Assembly (NCBI RefSeq): GCF_001038485.1 | Contig: NZ_LDUE01000046.1 | Span: 1-64,000, forward strand | Origin: Ornithinibacillus californiensis | Lineage (GTDB): Bacteria > Bacillota > Bacilli > Bacillales > Amphibacillaceae | Length of the DNA: 64,000 bases | Direction of reading: 5' to 3' | Shown: piece by piece, positions 52,624 through 61,564 of the stretch | Numbering within the stretch: the stretch's first letter is position 1 | Layout: every line of letters starts with the position of its first letter | The notes under the pieces: model-generated | Database searches by the model: none | Told to the model about the DNA's origin: nothing | The model's input: the letters and a program-made list of their open reading frames with translations, nothing else | Program-made: the position numbers and the translations under genes

Positions 52624-54498
52624 CTATTTACTCTCTAATTCTTCAACTAGAAGGGATAGTTCTTCCCATCTTTCCATCTTAGTATCAAGCTCTTCTTGAA
52701 CTCGTTCTTGTTCTGCAAATAGTTTTTGAACTTTTTCTGAGTCACTTCCTGCTTCGACAATACCGGTTTCTAGCTCTATTATCTTTTCTTCTAGCTTTGC
52801 TATTTGATCCTCGATTTCGTCCCACTCTTTTTGTTCCATATAGGATAGCTTTTTCTTCTGCTTTGGTTTTTGTTCTACTTTGGCAGCTTTTACTTCTTTC
52901 TTTATATCCGTTTGATGCTTTTCTCTATACTCACTATAGTTACCAAAGAACGAACTAATTCTCCCATTACCTTCAAATACGAGTAGCTTATCCACGACAC
53001 GATCTAGAAAATATCGGTCATGGGATACGGTAATGACAACACCAGGAAAGTGATCTAAGTATTCTTCTAAGACCCCAAGTGTTTGAATATCTAAATCGTT
53101 TGTAGGTTCATCAAGGAACAGAACGTTTGGCTCGGTCATTAGAATCTTAAGAAGGTACAGTCGTCGGCGTTCTCCACCGGAAAGCTTACGAATATAGTTA
53201 TATTGCTCAGAACGCGGGAATAAGAAACGTTCAAGCATTTGTTCCGCTGTAATGACATCGCCATCTTTCGTATGAATGACCTCTGCCACTTCTTTAATAA
53301 AATCGACTACACGCATATCCCCATTCAATTCTTCATCACCTTGCGTATAGTAACCTATTTTAACGGTTTCACCAGTGATTACTTCTCCACTATCAGCAGT
53401 AAATCGTTTGGCCATAATATTTAATAATGTGGTTTTCCCTGAGCCATTAGGTCCAATAATACCAATACGATCTCCAGGAATAATTAACTGGCTGAAATCT
53501 TCTATTAGTTGGCGTCCTTCAAAGGATTTTTCAATATCTATTAATTCAATAACCTTTTTTCCAAGGCGAGTAGAGCCTACGTTAAATTCTACGTTTTGTT
53601 GATCGGTGTTAAAGGTTTTATCCTTCATTTCATGAACTCTATCTATTCTAGCCTTTTGTTTCGTTGTTCTTGCCTTCACTCCAGCTTTTAACCAAGCCAG
53701 TTCTCTCTTTAACGTATTGGCATGTTTCTGTTGATTGCTTCGCTCGAGCTCTTCTCGTTCAGCTTTCTTCTCTAGAAATACCTCATAATTTCCTTCATAG
53801 ACATAGAAATTCCCTTTATCCAGTTCAAAGATTTTGTTAGTTACACGATTTAAGAAGTATCGGTCATGCGTAACCAGTAGTAATGCTCCAGTAAAGCTTT
53901 GCAAATATTTCTCTAACCATTCGACTGTTTCATTATCCAGGTGGTTTGTCGGCTCGTCTAGGATTAACAAATCAGCAGGCTGAATTAATGCTTTAGCAAT
54001 CGCAATCCGTTTCTGTTGTCCACCTGATAGTTCCGTAACCTTCTTATTAAAATCGGTTATACCGAGCTTGGTCAAGATTGTCTTAGCAGTAGTACTTGCT
54101 TCCCACGCTTCATGCTCATCCATCTTTTGTTGAACCTTCAATAGAGATTCTTGCACTTTCATGTTCTCAGGATCTTGCTCAAGTTTTTGTAATGTACGCT
54201 CATATTCGCGCATTACTTTCATAATTGTTGCTTCCCCATAGTAAATCTGCTCAATCACCGACAGATTCGAATCTAATTCAGCTTCTTGTGGTAAATACTC
54301 GACTTGATAATCCTTTGGAAACTGGATTGACCCGGTATCTGGTGAATCTACACCTGCGATTACTTTTAAGAAGCTCGACTTTCCGGTGCCATTAACACCA
54401 ATCAACCCAATTCGGTCTTTTTCTGTAATTGTACAAGTTATATTATTAAATAAAATCTTATCACCATATGATTTATGTAAGTTTTCAATCATTAACAT
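52624..54498 (-). CDS. ABC-F family ATPase (YfmR/Uup-like)
   Basis: The 624-residue protein has two ATPase modules and no membrane segment. Module 1 carries GVNGTGKSS (about 34-42), LSGGQQKR and LDEPTNHLD; module 2 carries GPNGSGKTT, LSGGERRR and LDEPTNDLD. Between them is the charged P-site tRNA-interaction linker, and a C-terminal coiled coil covers about 530-624. ABC-F proteins bind ribosomes and relieve stalling. Domain layout and length resemble B. subtilis YfmR. An antibiotic-resistance type is not indicated. Confidence 0.88.
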   Translation of the reverse strand: MLMIENLHKSYGDKILFNNITCTITEKDRIGLIGVNGTGKSSFLKVIAGVDSPDTGSIQFPKDYQVEYLPQEAELDSNLSVIEQIYYGEATIMKVMREYERTLQKLEQDPENMKVQESLLKVQQKMDEHEAWEASTTAKTILTKLGITDFNKKVTELSGGQQKRIAIAKALIQPADLLILDEPTNHLDNETVEWLEKYLQSFTGALLLVTHDRYFLNRVTNKIFELDKGNFYVYEGNYEVFLEKKAEREELERSNQQKHANTLKRELAWLKAGVKARTTKQKARIDRVHEMKDKTFNTDQQNVEFNVGSTRLGKKVIELIDIEKSFEGRQLIEDFSQLIIPGDRIGIIGPNGSGKTTLLNIMAKRFTADSGEVITGETVKIGYYTQGDEELNGDMRVVDFIKEVAEVIHTKDGDVITAEQMLERFLFPRSEQYNYIRKLSGGERRRLYLLKILMTEPNVLFLDEPTNDLDIQTLGVLEEYLDHFPGVVITVSHDRYFLDRVVDKLLVFEGNGRISSFFGNYSEYREKHQTDIKKEVKAAKVEQKPKQKKKLSYMEQKEWDEIEDQIAKLEEKIIELETGIVEAGSDSEKVQKLFAEQERVQEELDTKMERWEELSLLVEELESK

Positions 54499-54526
54499 AG
54501 CAAAGCCCTTCCTTGCCTATCAAAGA

Positions 54527-54706
54527 TTACTTTGAATTTTTTCTGTTGCGGATTACTTCTTTTACCAAAAAGACAATTAGTAGTAGTAACCATGATGTTA
54601 CTAAATAAAAAATCATTTTACTCATTTGGTCCATATCATTAATAAAAAATACCATGCCGGTCCAAATAGCAGCAATGATAATAATTTGATAAATTAAAGG
54701 TTTCAT
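54527..54706 (-). CDS. Small two-helix membrane protein
   Basis: The 59-residue frame starts MKPLIYQIIIIAAIWTGMVF at 54706, 5 bp after GGGGG. It has two hydrophobic segments (about 5-21 and 32-48) and a basic C-terminus (KEVIRNRKNSK). No family is recognised. It lies upstream of the ABC-F gene, 28 bp away and in the same direction. Confidence 0.65.
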   Translation of the reverse strand: MKPLIYQIIIIAAIWTGMVFFINDMDQMSKMIFYLVTSWLLLLIVFLVKEVIRNRKNSK

Positions 54707-54784
54707 GCAATTTCCCCCTGTGACACATATTACCTCTAAGTTTACATTACCAATATTTATTTTACCATTTGATTGCTAATAAAG

Positions 54785-54817
54785 AGAGGATAACAGCTCT
54801 TCTAGCCGTTACCCTCC
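54785..54817 (-). terminator. Terminator of the rib operon
   Basis: GAGGGTAACGGCT and AGCTGTTATCCTC form an imperfect stem followed by TCTTTATT on the minus strand, directly after ribH. Confidence 0.7.
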
Positions 54818-54821
54818 ATTC

Positions 54822-55292
54822 TTAAAATTGTTTTAACATATTTGCCATTTCAATGGCAGAAACAGCAGATTCCGCTCCTTTATTACCAGCCTTTGTTCCT
54901 GCTCGTTCAATTGCCTGTTCTATTGTCTCTGTTGTTAACACTCCAAAAATAACTGGCTTTCCAGTTTCGAGTGAAACACGGGAAACGCCCTTAGCTACTT
55001 CACTACATACATAGTCAAAGTGTGGTGTTGATCCTCGTATAACTGTTCCAAGGGTAATAACTGCATCATATTTTTCATTCTGCGCCATTCTCTGTGCTAC
55101 TAATGAGATTTCAAATGCACCTGGAACCCATGCAATATCCACATTTTCTTCTGGTACTCCATGTCGTTTTAACATATCTGTAGCACCATCTAATAGTTTA
55201 CTTGTAATAAATTCATTGAACCTTCCAACAACAATACCTATCTTTAAATCACTACCAACTAAATTTCCTTCAAACACTCGTCCCATTTTCAT
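54822..55292 (-). CDS. ribH: Lumazine synthase
   Basis: The 156-residue protein joins the ribityl-amino-uracil and the four-carbon unit to make lumazine. [20 protein letters not shown] (about 25-44), [13 protein letters not shown] (about 57-69) and [20 protein letters not shown] with the proton-transfer His near 92 are diagnostic. It is the last gene of the riboswitch-controlled operon. The ATG at 55292 is used; an ATG two codons on is about as good. Confidence 0.95.
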   Translation of the reverse strand: MKMGRVFEGNLVGSDLKIGIVVGRFNEFITSKLLDGATDMLKRHGVPEENVDIAWVPGAFEISLVAQRMAQNEKYDAVITLGTVIRGSTPHFDYVCSEVAKGVSRVSLETGKPVIFGVLTTETIEQAIERAGTKAGNKGAESAVSAIEMANMLKQF

Positions 55293-55301
55293 CCATCTCC
55301 T

Positions 55302-55925
55302 TTATGATTGTTTTACTGTTGCTCTTTGTTTTTGCTGGTATTCTACTAAATCTTCAATTGAAATGAGCTTTAAATCCAAACGCTTGGCCATCTCAATTAA
55401 ATCTGGCAAACGAGCCATCGTTCCATCTTCTTTAACAATTTCGCAGATCACGCCTGCAGGTGAAGCATTGCTTAGCTTGGCTAAGTCAACTGCAGCCTCT
55501 GTATGCCCTGGGCGCGCAATTACTCCTCCATCTTTTGCAATTAAAGGGAACATGTGGCCAGGTTTTTTGAAATCTGAACCCTTTGCATTAGTATTAACTA
55601 ATTCTAAAATGGTTCTTGAACGTTCTTCTGCACTAATTCCAGTAGTTGTGCTTATATGGTCAACACTTACTGTAAAAGCCGTTCCCAATGGGTCGGTGTT
55701 ATTTTCTACCATCATCTTTAAGTTTAGCTTTTCCGCTAACCATGAAGTGATAGGCACACAGACTAATCCTTTACCATGTGTAATCATAAAGTTAATCACT
55801 GCAGGAGTTGCCATATCTGCCAAGGCTATAAAATCTCCTTCATTTTCCCTGTTCTCATCATCCACGACAATTATTGGTTTTCCTAATTTTAAATCTTCAA
55901 CAGCTTCGTCTATATGGTTAAACAA
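55302..55925 (-). CDS. ribB: 3,4-dihydroxy-2-butanone-4-phosphate synthase, single-domain
   Basis: The 207-residue protein makes the four-carbon riboflavin precursor from ribulose 5-phosphate. The acidic loop [11 protein letters not shown] (about 22-32) and [14 protein letters not shown] (about 138-151) are conserved. In most bacilli this domain is fused to GTP cyclohydrolase II (RibBA), but here the protein stops cleanly at the domain boundary, with no remnant of the second half. The TTG start at 55925 follows AAGGGTG. The missing cyclohydrolase must be elsewhere or absent. Confidence 0.93.
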   Translation of the reverse strand: MFNHIDEAVEDLKLGKPIIVVDDENRENEGDFIALADMATPAVINFMITHGKGLVCVPITSWLAEKLNLKMMVENNTDPLGTAFTVSVDHISTTTGISAEERSRTILELVNTNAKGSDFKKPGHMFPLIAKDGGVIARPGHTEAAVDLAKLSNASPAGVICEIVKEDGTMARLPDLIEMAKRLDLKLISIEDLVEYQQKQRATVKQS

Positions 55926-55937
55926 TTACATCACCCT

Positions 55938-56588
55938 TTACATAAATCCATTCTGTATTAATAATTCTTTGTCAATATCTGCTTTCTGTGTTTGGTTAGT
56001 TGGATTGAGTATGTTATGTACATATTTTGCTAACATATCACACTCAATATTTACAATATCTCCTTGCGACTTATCCCCAACAATTGTTTCTTGGACTGTA
56101 TGTGGAATAATTGAAATCGTGACAATATTCTTGTTCACGTTAAATATGGTTAAGCTAGTTCCATCGACTGTAATAGAACCTTTTAGCATGAGATACTTTT
56201 TGAGGTCATCAGAAACCTTAATATCATAGTAAATCGCATTTTCTTGCCTCTGTTTACGAATGATTTCCCCAATACCATCCACGTGTCCTGAGACAAAATG
56301 GCCTCCAAACCTTCCATTAGCCGGCATGGCACGTTCTAAATTCACTTTAGAGCCATTAATCAAATCCTTTAAAGAAGTAGATTTAACTGTTTCAGGCATG
56401 ACGTCCACCTGAAAGTCGTTCATAGTGAAGCTCGTTACAGTCAGGCAAACACCGTTCACCGCGATGCTATCTCCAAGCTTAACATCATCCAATATTTTCT
56501 TAGATTCGATAATCATTTGAATGGCATGTTCGGACCTTTTTTGTATTCCTTTTATAGTTCCCATCTCTTCAATAATTCCTGTAAACAC
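55938..56588 (-). CDS. ribE: Riboflavin synthase, alpha chain
   Basis: The GTG at 56588 gives 216 residues beginning MFTGIIEEMG, the normal family start, with AAGAGGTG upstream. The two lumazine-binding repeats are seen as NGVCLTVTSF (about 45-54) with GHFVSGHVDG, and DGTSLTIFNV (about 142-151). It dismutates two lumazines into riboflavin. It is the first coding gene after the FMN riboswitch. The usual first gene, ribD, is missing from that place. Confidence 0.95.
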   Translation of the reverse strand: MFTGIIEEMGTIKGIQKRSEHAIQMIIESKKILDDVKLGDSIAVNGVCLTVTSFTMNDFQVDVMPETVKSTSLKDLINGSKVNLERAMPANGRFGGHFVSGHVDGIGEIIRKQRQENAIYYDIKVSDDLKKYLMLKGSITVDGTSLTIFNVNKNIVTISIIPHTVQETIVGDKSQGDIVNIECDMLAKYVHNILNPTNQTQKADIDKELLIQNGFM

Positions 56589-56629
56589 ATCTCTCACCTC
56601 TTTTAACTTCTTAAGTTATAGTAAACACC

Positions 56630-56661
56630 AAAAAGCCCCTGAATATTCTTTCAGGGGCATA
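56630..56661 (-). terminator. Riboswitch expression-platform terminator
   Basis: GCCCCTGAA and TTCAGGGGC around an AGAATA-type loop are followed by TTTTT on the minus strand. It lies between the FMN aptamer and ribE. Confidence 0.85.
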
Positions 56662-56832
56662 GGGATAGATTTTGGGCATAGTTACAGAATTTTTAAATAA
56701 GCCAAACAACATTTTTCCTTATCTCATTATTAAAAACTCCTCATTCGCTTGTCCATGCAGATGACCATGCGTACAAGTTGTTCTAATCAGTAATAAGAAA
56801 ATATAATCTAGCTTCTTCTGACTTCCACAAAA

Positions 56833-56969
56833 TTCCTTCTCCCATCCAGACTTTACTGTCGGCTCTGGAATTTCACCAGATCCACCGTATGAATATTTTC
56901 ATACGGGTCACGGACTTAGAAGCACCTACTTCATCACCGCCGGTTGGGAATTTCACCCGACCCCGAAGG
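56833..56969 (-). ncRNA. FMN riboswitch (RFN element)
   Basis: The minus strand carries the conserved RFN core: CCTTCGGGGTCGGGTGAAA at the 5' end, then CCCAACCGGCGGTGAT, GTCCGTGACCC, GGTGGATCTGGTGAAATTCC and AGTCTGGATGGGAGAAGG at the 3' end. One arm is a long CCGTATGA/TCATACGG hairpin. FMN binding favours the downstream terminator and shuts off the rib genes. Confidence 0.97.
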
Positions 56970-57133
56970 AACACATTAAAATTATTGAATTAAAATCAGT
57001 ATAGTATCTTTTTAATAGCTATGCAATTGTTTGTTTAGCAACAAAATTTAGATAGTTTACTAAATATCTACGTGATTATCTTACCATTATCGTACATAAT
57101 ATAATTATCACAAAAGTTATGGGGGAAAATTCT

Positions 57134-58123
57134 ATGGCATTACAAAAGGGGAGCAAAAATTGTATTACCGATGTAGAAGGTGTACTAGTAGGACACAAGA
57201 CATTGTATGAGAAACTGGATGATGAAAACACCATTTGCACTGGCGTCACTGCAATTCTACCGCATCCAAGAAATCTCTTCTATGAAAAGGTACGAGCAGC
57301 TAGTCACGTTATTAACGGATACGGAAAAACAAGTGGACTTGTTCAAATAGATGAGCTGGGTTTGATCGAATCTCCTATCATGCTAACGAACACATTGAGT
57401 GTTGGGCCAGTAATGGAAGGAACGGTTACCTATATGCTTGAAAAAAATGAAGAGCTCGGTACATCTGCTGGAACACTAAATGTCGTTGTAGGCGAGTGTA
57501 ATGATGGGTTTTTAAACTCTATGAGACTCCAAGCTGTCAGACCTAAACATGCTATTGAAGCGATTGAAGGTGCAAAAAGTAGTGCTGTGGAACAAGGGGC
57601 TGTTGGTGCTGGAAAAGGAATGATATGCTTCGGATATAAAGGTGGAATTGGAACAGCGTCGCGGATCGTTACCGCTTCAGATGAAAAGTACACCGTTGGT
57701 TGCCTTGTATTAAGTAATTTTGGCGACAGTCAAGATGCATTGTTTGCTGATTTTCCTAAAAAGAAAAACCCTAACTCAACCGATGGATCCATCATGATGA
57801 TTGTCGCAACAGATGCCCCGCTCTATGACAGGCAACTAAAGCGATTAGCAAAACGGACTGCAGCTGGATTAGGACGAGTCGGTAGTCACATGGATAATGG
57901 TAGCGGCGATATTGCTATTGCATTTTCAACAGCTAATCCTTCACCACATACTAAAAGTGGTCATTTAGAAACGATAACCTATCTCCGTGATGATGATAAA
58001 GCGATGAACCAATTGTTCCAAGCTGTTGCTGAGGCAACAGAGGAAGCAATTATTAACTCGTTACGACATGCCGAAACTACAGAGGGCCAGCATAGTAGAG
58101 TAATTGAAAAGGCGCCACTTTAG
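57134..58123 (+). CDS. P1 family peptidase (DmpA-like)
   Basis: The ATG at 57134 follows GGGGGA by 7 bp and gives 329 residues; an ATG five codons earlier is inside that site. It is an L-aminopeptidase D-esterase-type Ntn-like enzyme. GKTSGLVQIDELGLIESPIM (about 61-80) and the self-cleavage region NGSGDIAIAFSTANPS (about 255-270), whose Ser becomes the N-terminal nucleophile, are typical. It is transcribed alone and ends in a terminator overlapping its stop codon. Confidence 0.88.
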   Translation: MALQKGSKNCITDVEGVLVGHKTLYEKLDDENTICTGVTAILPHPRNLFYEKVRAASHVINGYGKTSGLVQIDELGLIESPIMLTNTLSVGPVMEGTVTYMLEKNEELGTSAGTLNVVVGECNDGFLNSMRLQAVRPKHAIEAIEGAKSSAVEQGAVGAGKGMICFGYKGGIGTASRIVTASDEKYTVGCLVLSNFGDSQDALFADFPKKKNPNSTDGSIMMIVATDAPLYDRQLKRLAKRTAAGLGRVGSHMDNGSGDIAIAFSTANPSPHTKSGHLETITYLRDDDKAMNQLFQAVAEATEEAIINSLRHAETTEGQHSRVIEKAPL

Positions 58124-58137
58124 AAGTGACGCCTTTT
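58108..58137 (+). terminator. Terminator of the P1 peptidase gene
   Basis: AAAAGGCG and CACTT pair with AAGTG and CGCCTTTT, with the TAG stop in the loop. Confidence 0.85.
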
Positions 58138-58156
58138 CATTTTGATTGGTGGAATC

Positions 58157-58310
58157 GGTTGATAGTTGCTTAATTTCGGTTGATATTCTGATGGAATGGT
58201 TGATATTACATTAATTTGGTTGATGTCATTGAGATTACGGTTGATGTTTCTTCCATTCCGGTTGATAGTAACCTAATTTTGGTTGATGTTCGTATCAGAA
58301 CGGTCGATAC
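58157..58310. repeat. Phased GGTTGATR array 2, eight units
   Basis: GGTTGAT begins at 58157, 58178, 58198, 58218, 58239, 58260, 58281 and, as GGTCGAT, 58302. The steps are 21, 20, 20, 21, 21, 21 and 21 bp. As in array 1 at 29259, only GGTTGAT and a following purine are shared, and the array starts about 20 bp after an intrinsic terminator. It fills the gap between convergent genes. Confidence 0.85.
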
Positions 58311-58332
58311 ACCTACCATTTCCACAACAAAA

Positions 58333-59238
58333 CTACCTGGACTTAACCAAAAACTGCTTCGGCACATCTGATTGAAACAGCATTAACTGATCAGTCACCG
58401 GATGTTTAAACTTCAGTACTTTCGCATGAAGTCCTAATCGACCCAGTTCATTTGTTTTTGCCCCATACTTCTTATCGCCCACTACCGGATGTCCAATATC
58501 ACTCATATGAACACGGATTTGGTTTTTTCGACCAGTTTCTAGATTCACTTCCACTAACGAGTAATTTTTATTGGAATTAGTTTTACGGAAATGGGTAATC
58601 GCTAACTGTCCACCTCTATCTTGAACGGAATACATTTGGTGTGTTTTACTTTCTTTGAGCCAAGACTTTATCGTACCCTCAGGTTGCTTTAGCTCCCCTT
58701 CCACCAAGGCTACATACGTCCGCTCCTGTACTAGCTCTTTCCAATTATCTTGAAGTATTCGTTTAACTTTTTCACTTTTAGCGAACATCATTACCCCAGA
58801 CGTTTCCTTGTCTAGTCGATGAACAACGAAGACGCGATTTCTTGGGTCCTTCCGTCTCACATAATCCATTAGTTGATGTAGCGCTGTATTCTTTTTCTCT
58901 GTTTCCGTAGCTATAGAAAGGAGGCCCGCATCCTTTTGAATGACAATAATCGAATTATCTTCGAATAATATCTCCATTCCTATTAGTGTACTTTCCTTAA
59001 CAGCTATTTTGTTTTTTAAGACACTGACAACTTGACCTGATCGTAGTGGATAATTATGTTTCGTTTCAATATGATCATCCACCTTTACTTGGCCACGAGT
59101 TAGGATTGATTTTACCGAGTTTCTACTTCTGCTTTCCATTTGTTGTAGCAAGAAGGGCAGTAATTCAGTTGATTCTTTTACCTTGTAATTTAACGTTCCC
59201 TCTCTTGGGGGATTTGAATTTCTATTTTTATAAGACAT
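58333..59238 (-). CDS. RluD/RluA-family pseudouridine synthase
   Basis: The ATG at 59238 follows TAGGAG by 7 bp and gives 301 residues. An S4-like RNA-binding segment (about 30-85, with RSRNSVKSILTRGQVKVDDH) precedes the catalytic domain. HRLDKETSG (about 140-148) holds the catalytic Asp, and VNLETGRKNQIRVHMSDIGH is the second motif. It isomerises specific uridines in rRNA or tRNA. Which site cannot be told; bacilli have three such paralogues. It is likely co-transcribed with the small HTH gene before it. Confidence 0.9.
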   Translation of the reverse strand: MSYKNRNSNPPREGTLNYKVKESTELLPFLLQQMESRSRNSVKSILTRGQVKVDDHIETKHNYPLRSGQVVSVLKNKIAVKESTLIGMEILFEDNSIIVIQKDAGLLSIATETEKKNTALHQLMDYVRRKDPRNRVFVVHRLDKETSGVMMFAKSEKVKRILQDNWKELVQERTYVALVEGELKQPEGTIKSWLKESKTHQMYSVQDRGGQLAITHFRKTNSNKNYSLVEVNLETGRKNQIRVHMSDIGHPVVGDKKYGAKTNELGRLGLHAKVLKFKHPVTDQLMLFQSDVPKQFLVKSR

Positions 59239-59248
59239 GTCTGTTCTC

Positions 59249-59479
59249 CTAATCTTCATCTTTTACATCAATATCCTCAGGAATTGGTGTATTTAAGTAT
59301 TCTTGAATCATTAATTTATATTTTTCTACTTGTTCAAAGTGCGTTGTGAATTGTGTTTTGTTTATTAAATATTGCTCCCCATCATGGATAGCTCGAATTT
59401 TCCCTTGAAGTATTAATGACTCCACTTTAGCTTCATTCATTGCTAAGTATTCCGCTATTTCCGGTATAGTCACATACAT
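59249..59479 (-). CDS. Small excisionase-like helix-turn-helix protein
   Basis: The ATG at 59479 gives 76 residues with AAGGATGG upstream; longer frames to 59542 lack a site. MYVTIPEIAEYLAMNEAKVE followed by SLILQGKIRAIHDGEQYLIN is a MerR/excisionase-type (HTH_17) DNA-binding module. The rest is a short acidic helix. It could be a regulator or a DNA-binding accessory protein. It is divergent from the pseudo-hydrolase/SARP gene, 10 bp upstream of the RluD-family gene. Confidence 0.65.
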   Translation of the reverse strand: MYVTIPEIAEYLAMNEAKVESLILQGKIRAIHDGEQYLINKTQFTTHFEQVEKYKLMIQEYLNTPIPEDIDVKDED

Positions 59480-59617
59480 CCAAAACACCATCCTTTCATG
59501 TAAGTAAGAGCTAACCAATCCTAACTTTACTAAATTATTCAATAGTAAAATTGTCCTATATATACTATAATTACCCCATAAATGATTTATAGAACTTTAT
59601 AGGAGAATTATACACCT

Positions 59618-60964
59618 ATGCTATTAAAATTAAAGAAAATTGATATTCATTACAAGTTATATAATTCCCCAAAAGATAATACAGATTATTTAATTCTCAT
59701 TCATGGCTTAGGATTAGACTTGACGATGTGGGAACGACTTATTCCTTGTCTTCAAGAACATTTTAACATTCTTTCATTTGATATAAGAGGTCACGGTAGG
59801 ACGAAAGCTGATACTTCTAATATTACTTGGGATACGCTTGTTGAAGATTTTCATTCCCTGATTTCAGCCTTAAATATTCCTAAGTTTCATATCGCCGGCT
59901 TAGGGTTTGGAGGCAACTTAGGAATAAAGTTTCTAGAGAAACACCCAGAAAAAGTAGATAAAATCATCTTAACCTCTGTTTATATGTATTTTCCAAAACA
60001 AATAACAGAAATGGAAATACAAAAGCGAAAACAGCTAATTACTGATGGAAAAATGTCAGAGTTGGCTAAGAACATGATCCATCAAATAAGTTATAACCTT
60101 ACACCTGAAAAGGAATTACTCCTAACAAAAGCTTATGAAAAAGTGGATCAAACTACCTACTTTAATTTCTTTGAAATGCTCGCGAGAACAGTGTCATTGG
60201 AAGATTTAAGGACTATTAATAACGAGGTACTATTAATTCAAGGTGACAAAGATCCGCTATTCCCAATACAACAGACAAATCTTTACCAGACTAACCTAGA
60301 AAAATCTACCAGCTATGTGGTTCCAAGCTCATCCAATCTTGTTCCTTTAGACAGCCCTCATACGTTTTGTACTTTAGTTGGAAACTTCATTAAAGAAGGA
60401 ATTTCATATAATTTTAATTCTGTTATCGAGCAGGAATTCGTAAATAAGATTGATGAACTACTTTCAAAGTCGTTTAACACATTAGAGATAAGCATCATCA
60501 ACGGTTTTTCCGTAAAATATAAGGGGAAAAATATTTCAGATAAATGGAACCAACGAAAAGCTAAGAATTTATTAGCCTATCTAGCTTATCACAATACAAC
60601 TACAAGAGATGCACTAATTAATGAGTTTTGGGGAGAAAGTGATCTAGTTAGTGCAAAAAATAATTTAAGGGTGGCTTTAAACCATCTTAAAAGCATCCTA
60701 CAACATCATGAACTAGAGTGTTATCTGAAGATTGATCGGGAGAATATATGCCTCGTAGGTGATATTTTCTTTGATCTTACTAACTATATGCAGTTACTGT
60801 ATGTATACCGTACCGAAACAGATCCAGCAACAAAGAAAGTTCTGTTCAACGAGTTAATACATGATTATCGAGACGGAATGTTTGTGGGCTTTTATGACGA
60901 CTGGTTATTTACTATTCAAGAGGAAATCGATAGGCAATTTCTAACGATAACTAATAAGGAGTAA
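59618..60964 (+). CDS. Degenerate alpha/beta hydrolase fused to SARP-like regulator module
   Basis: The 448-residue protein has an alpha/beta hydrolase fold (about 6-262) followed by a winged-helix domain (about 288-375, RKAKNLLAYLAYHNTTTRDA and AKNNLRVALNHLKSIL) and a short BTAD-like helical tail (about 385-448). This is a SARP-type transcription activator layout. The hydrolase domain has lost its triad: the nucleophile elbow reads G94-L-G96-F-G98, with Gly where Ser is expected, and N240 stands where His is expected. The Asp region (GDKD, 209-212) is kept. I infer a ligand-binding sensor rather than an enzyme. Confidence 0.8.
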   Translation: MLLKLKKIDIHYKLYNSPKDNTDYLILIHGLGLDLTMWERLIPCLQEHFNILSFDIRGHGRTKADTSNITWDTLVEDFHSLISALNIPKFHIAGLGFGGNLGIKFLEKHPEKVDKIILTSVYMYFPKQITEMEIQKRKQLITDGKMSELAKNMIHQISYNLTPEKELLLTKAYEKVDQTTYFNFFEMLARTVSLEDLRTINNEVLLIQGDKDPLFPIQQTNLYQTNLEKSTSYVVPSSSNLVPLDSPHTFCTLVGNFIKEGISYNFNSVIEQEFVNKIDELLSKSFNTLEISIINGFSVKYKGKNISDKWNQRKAKNLLAYLAYHNTTTRDALINEFWGESDLVSAKNNLRVALNHLKSILQHHELECYLKIDRENICLVGDIFFDLTNYMQLLYVYRTETDPATKKVLFNELIHDYRDGMFVGFYDDWLFTIQEEIDRQFLTITNKE

Positions 60965-60966
60965 AG

Positions 60967-60996
60967 AAAGGAAGGCTTTCCCCAAAGCCTTCCTTC
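60967..60996. terminator. Terminator between convergent genes
   Basis: AAAGGAAGGCTTT and AAAGCCTTCCTT pair around a short C-rich loop. Confidence 0.75.
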
Positions 60997-61008
60997 TACT
61001 TGTTCTAT

Positions 61009-61446
61009 TCAGTTATTCAACGTATCTTGACGATGAATATATTCAAAGAATTCATTTTTAGGAACATCTAATACATTGCACAAAATTTCAACTGGATACT
61101 GCCCTTCCAGCGCTTGAATTGCTTTAAATTTATCCTCTTCCCCTTGTAGCAATATCTCTAAATAGGTTTTCAAAGCTTCTACTTCCACTTTTAGCTCTTC
61201 TAATTGCTGTTCAACCTGTGATTTTTCTATAGGTTTAATGGAGTTTTTTAAGCTACTATCAAAAGCAGCTGGACCGAGTTTTTTATATTTTTTTATCCAC
61301 TCATACACATTATCTCGGTGTCTAATTCCTAATTCTGAGATCACTTGTTGAACAGGTTGTTCTTCCTCTATCACTCGTCTAATAGCTTCAAGCTTTATCT
61401 CTTTACTGTATCGGCTATATTGCTGTCTATTCTTTTTCAAACCCAT
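61009..61446 (-). CDS. IS3 OrfA-like protein without transposase partner
   Basis: The 145-residue protein has an IS3/IS150-type helix-turn-helix (SKEIKLEAIRRVIEEEQPVQ, about 14-33, then YEWIKKYKKLG) and a leucine-zipper-like coiled segment (about 75-104). The tail (FKAIQALEGQYPVEILCNVL to EFFEYIHR) resembles the start of OrfB, which normally follows by frameshift. No OrfB catalytic domain is present on either side. It looks like a stand-alone or domesticated DNA-binding protein. A TTG at 61440 is spaced better from GGGGG and may be the true start. Confidence 0.7.
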   Translation of the reverse strand: MGLKKNRQQYSRYSKEIKLEAIRRVIEEEQPVQQVISELGIRHRDNVYEWIKKYKKLGPAAFDSSLKNSIKPIEKSQVEQQLEELKVEVEALKTYLEILLQGEEDKFKAIQALEGQYPVEILCNVLDVPKNEFFEYIHRQDTLNN

Positions 61447-61564
61447 CCCCCTTTGTTACAGAACACCTAATATCCCTCTGTTTTACTAATAATTACTAGC
61501 AACTTTTATGTTACAATATACAGCATTACACAATCATTACATGTTTATAAGGGAATTACTCTCC

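Noticed and set aside
55216-56229. 337-codon plus-strand frame
   Set aside because: It is antisense to ribB, ribH and ribE, which are certain genes with a riboswitch. It resembles nothing.
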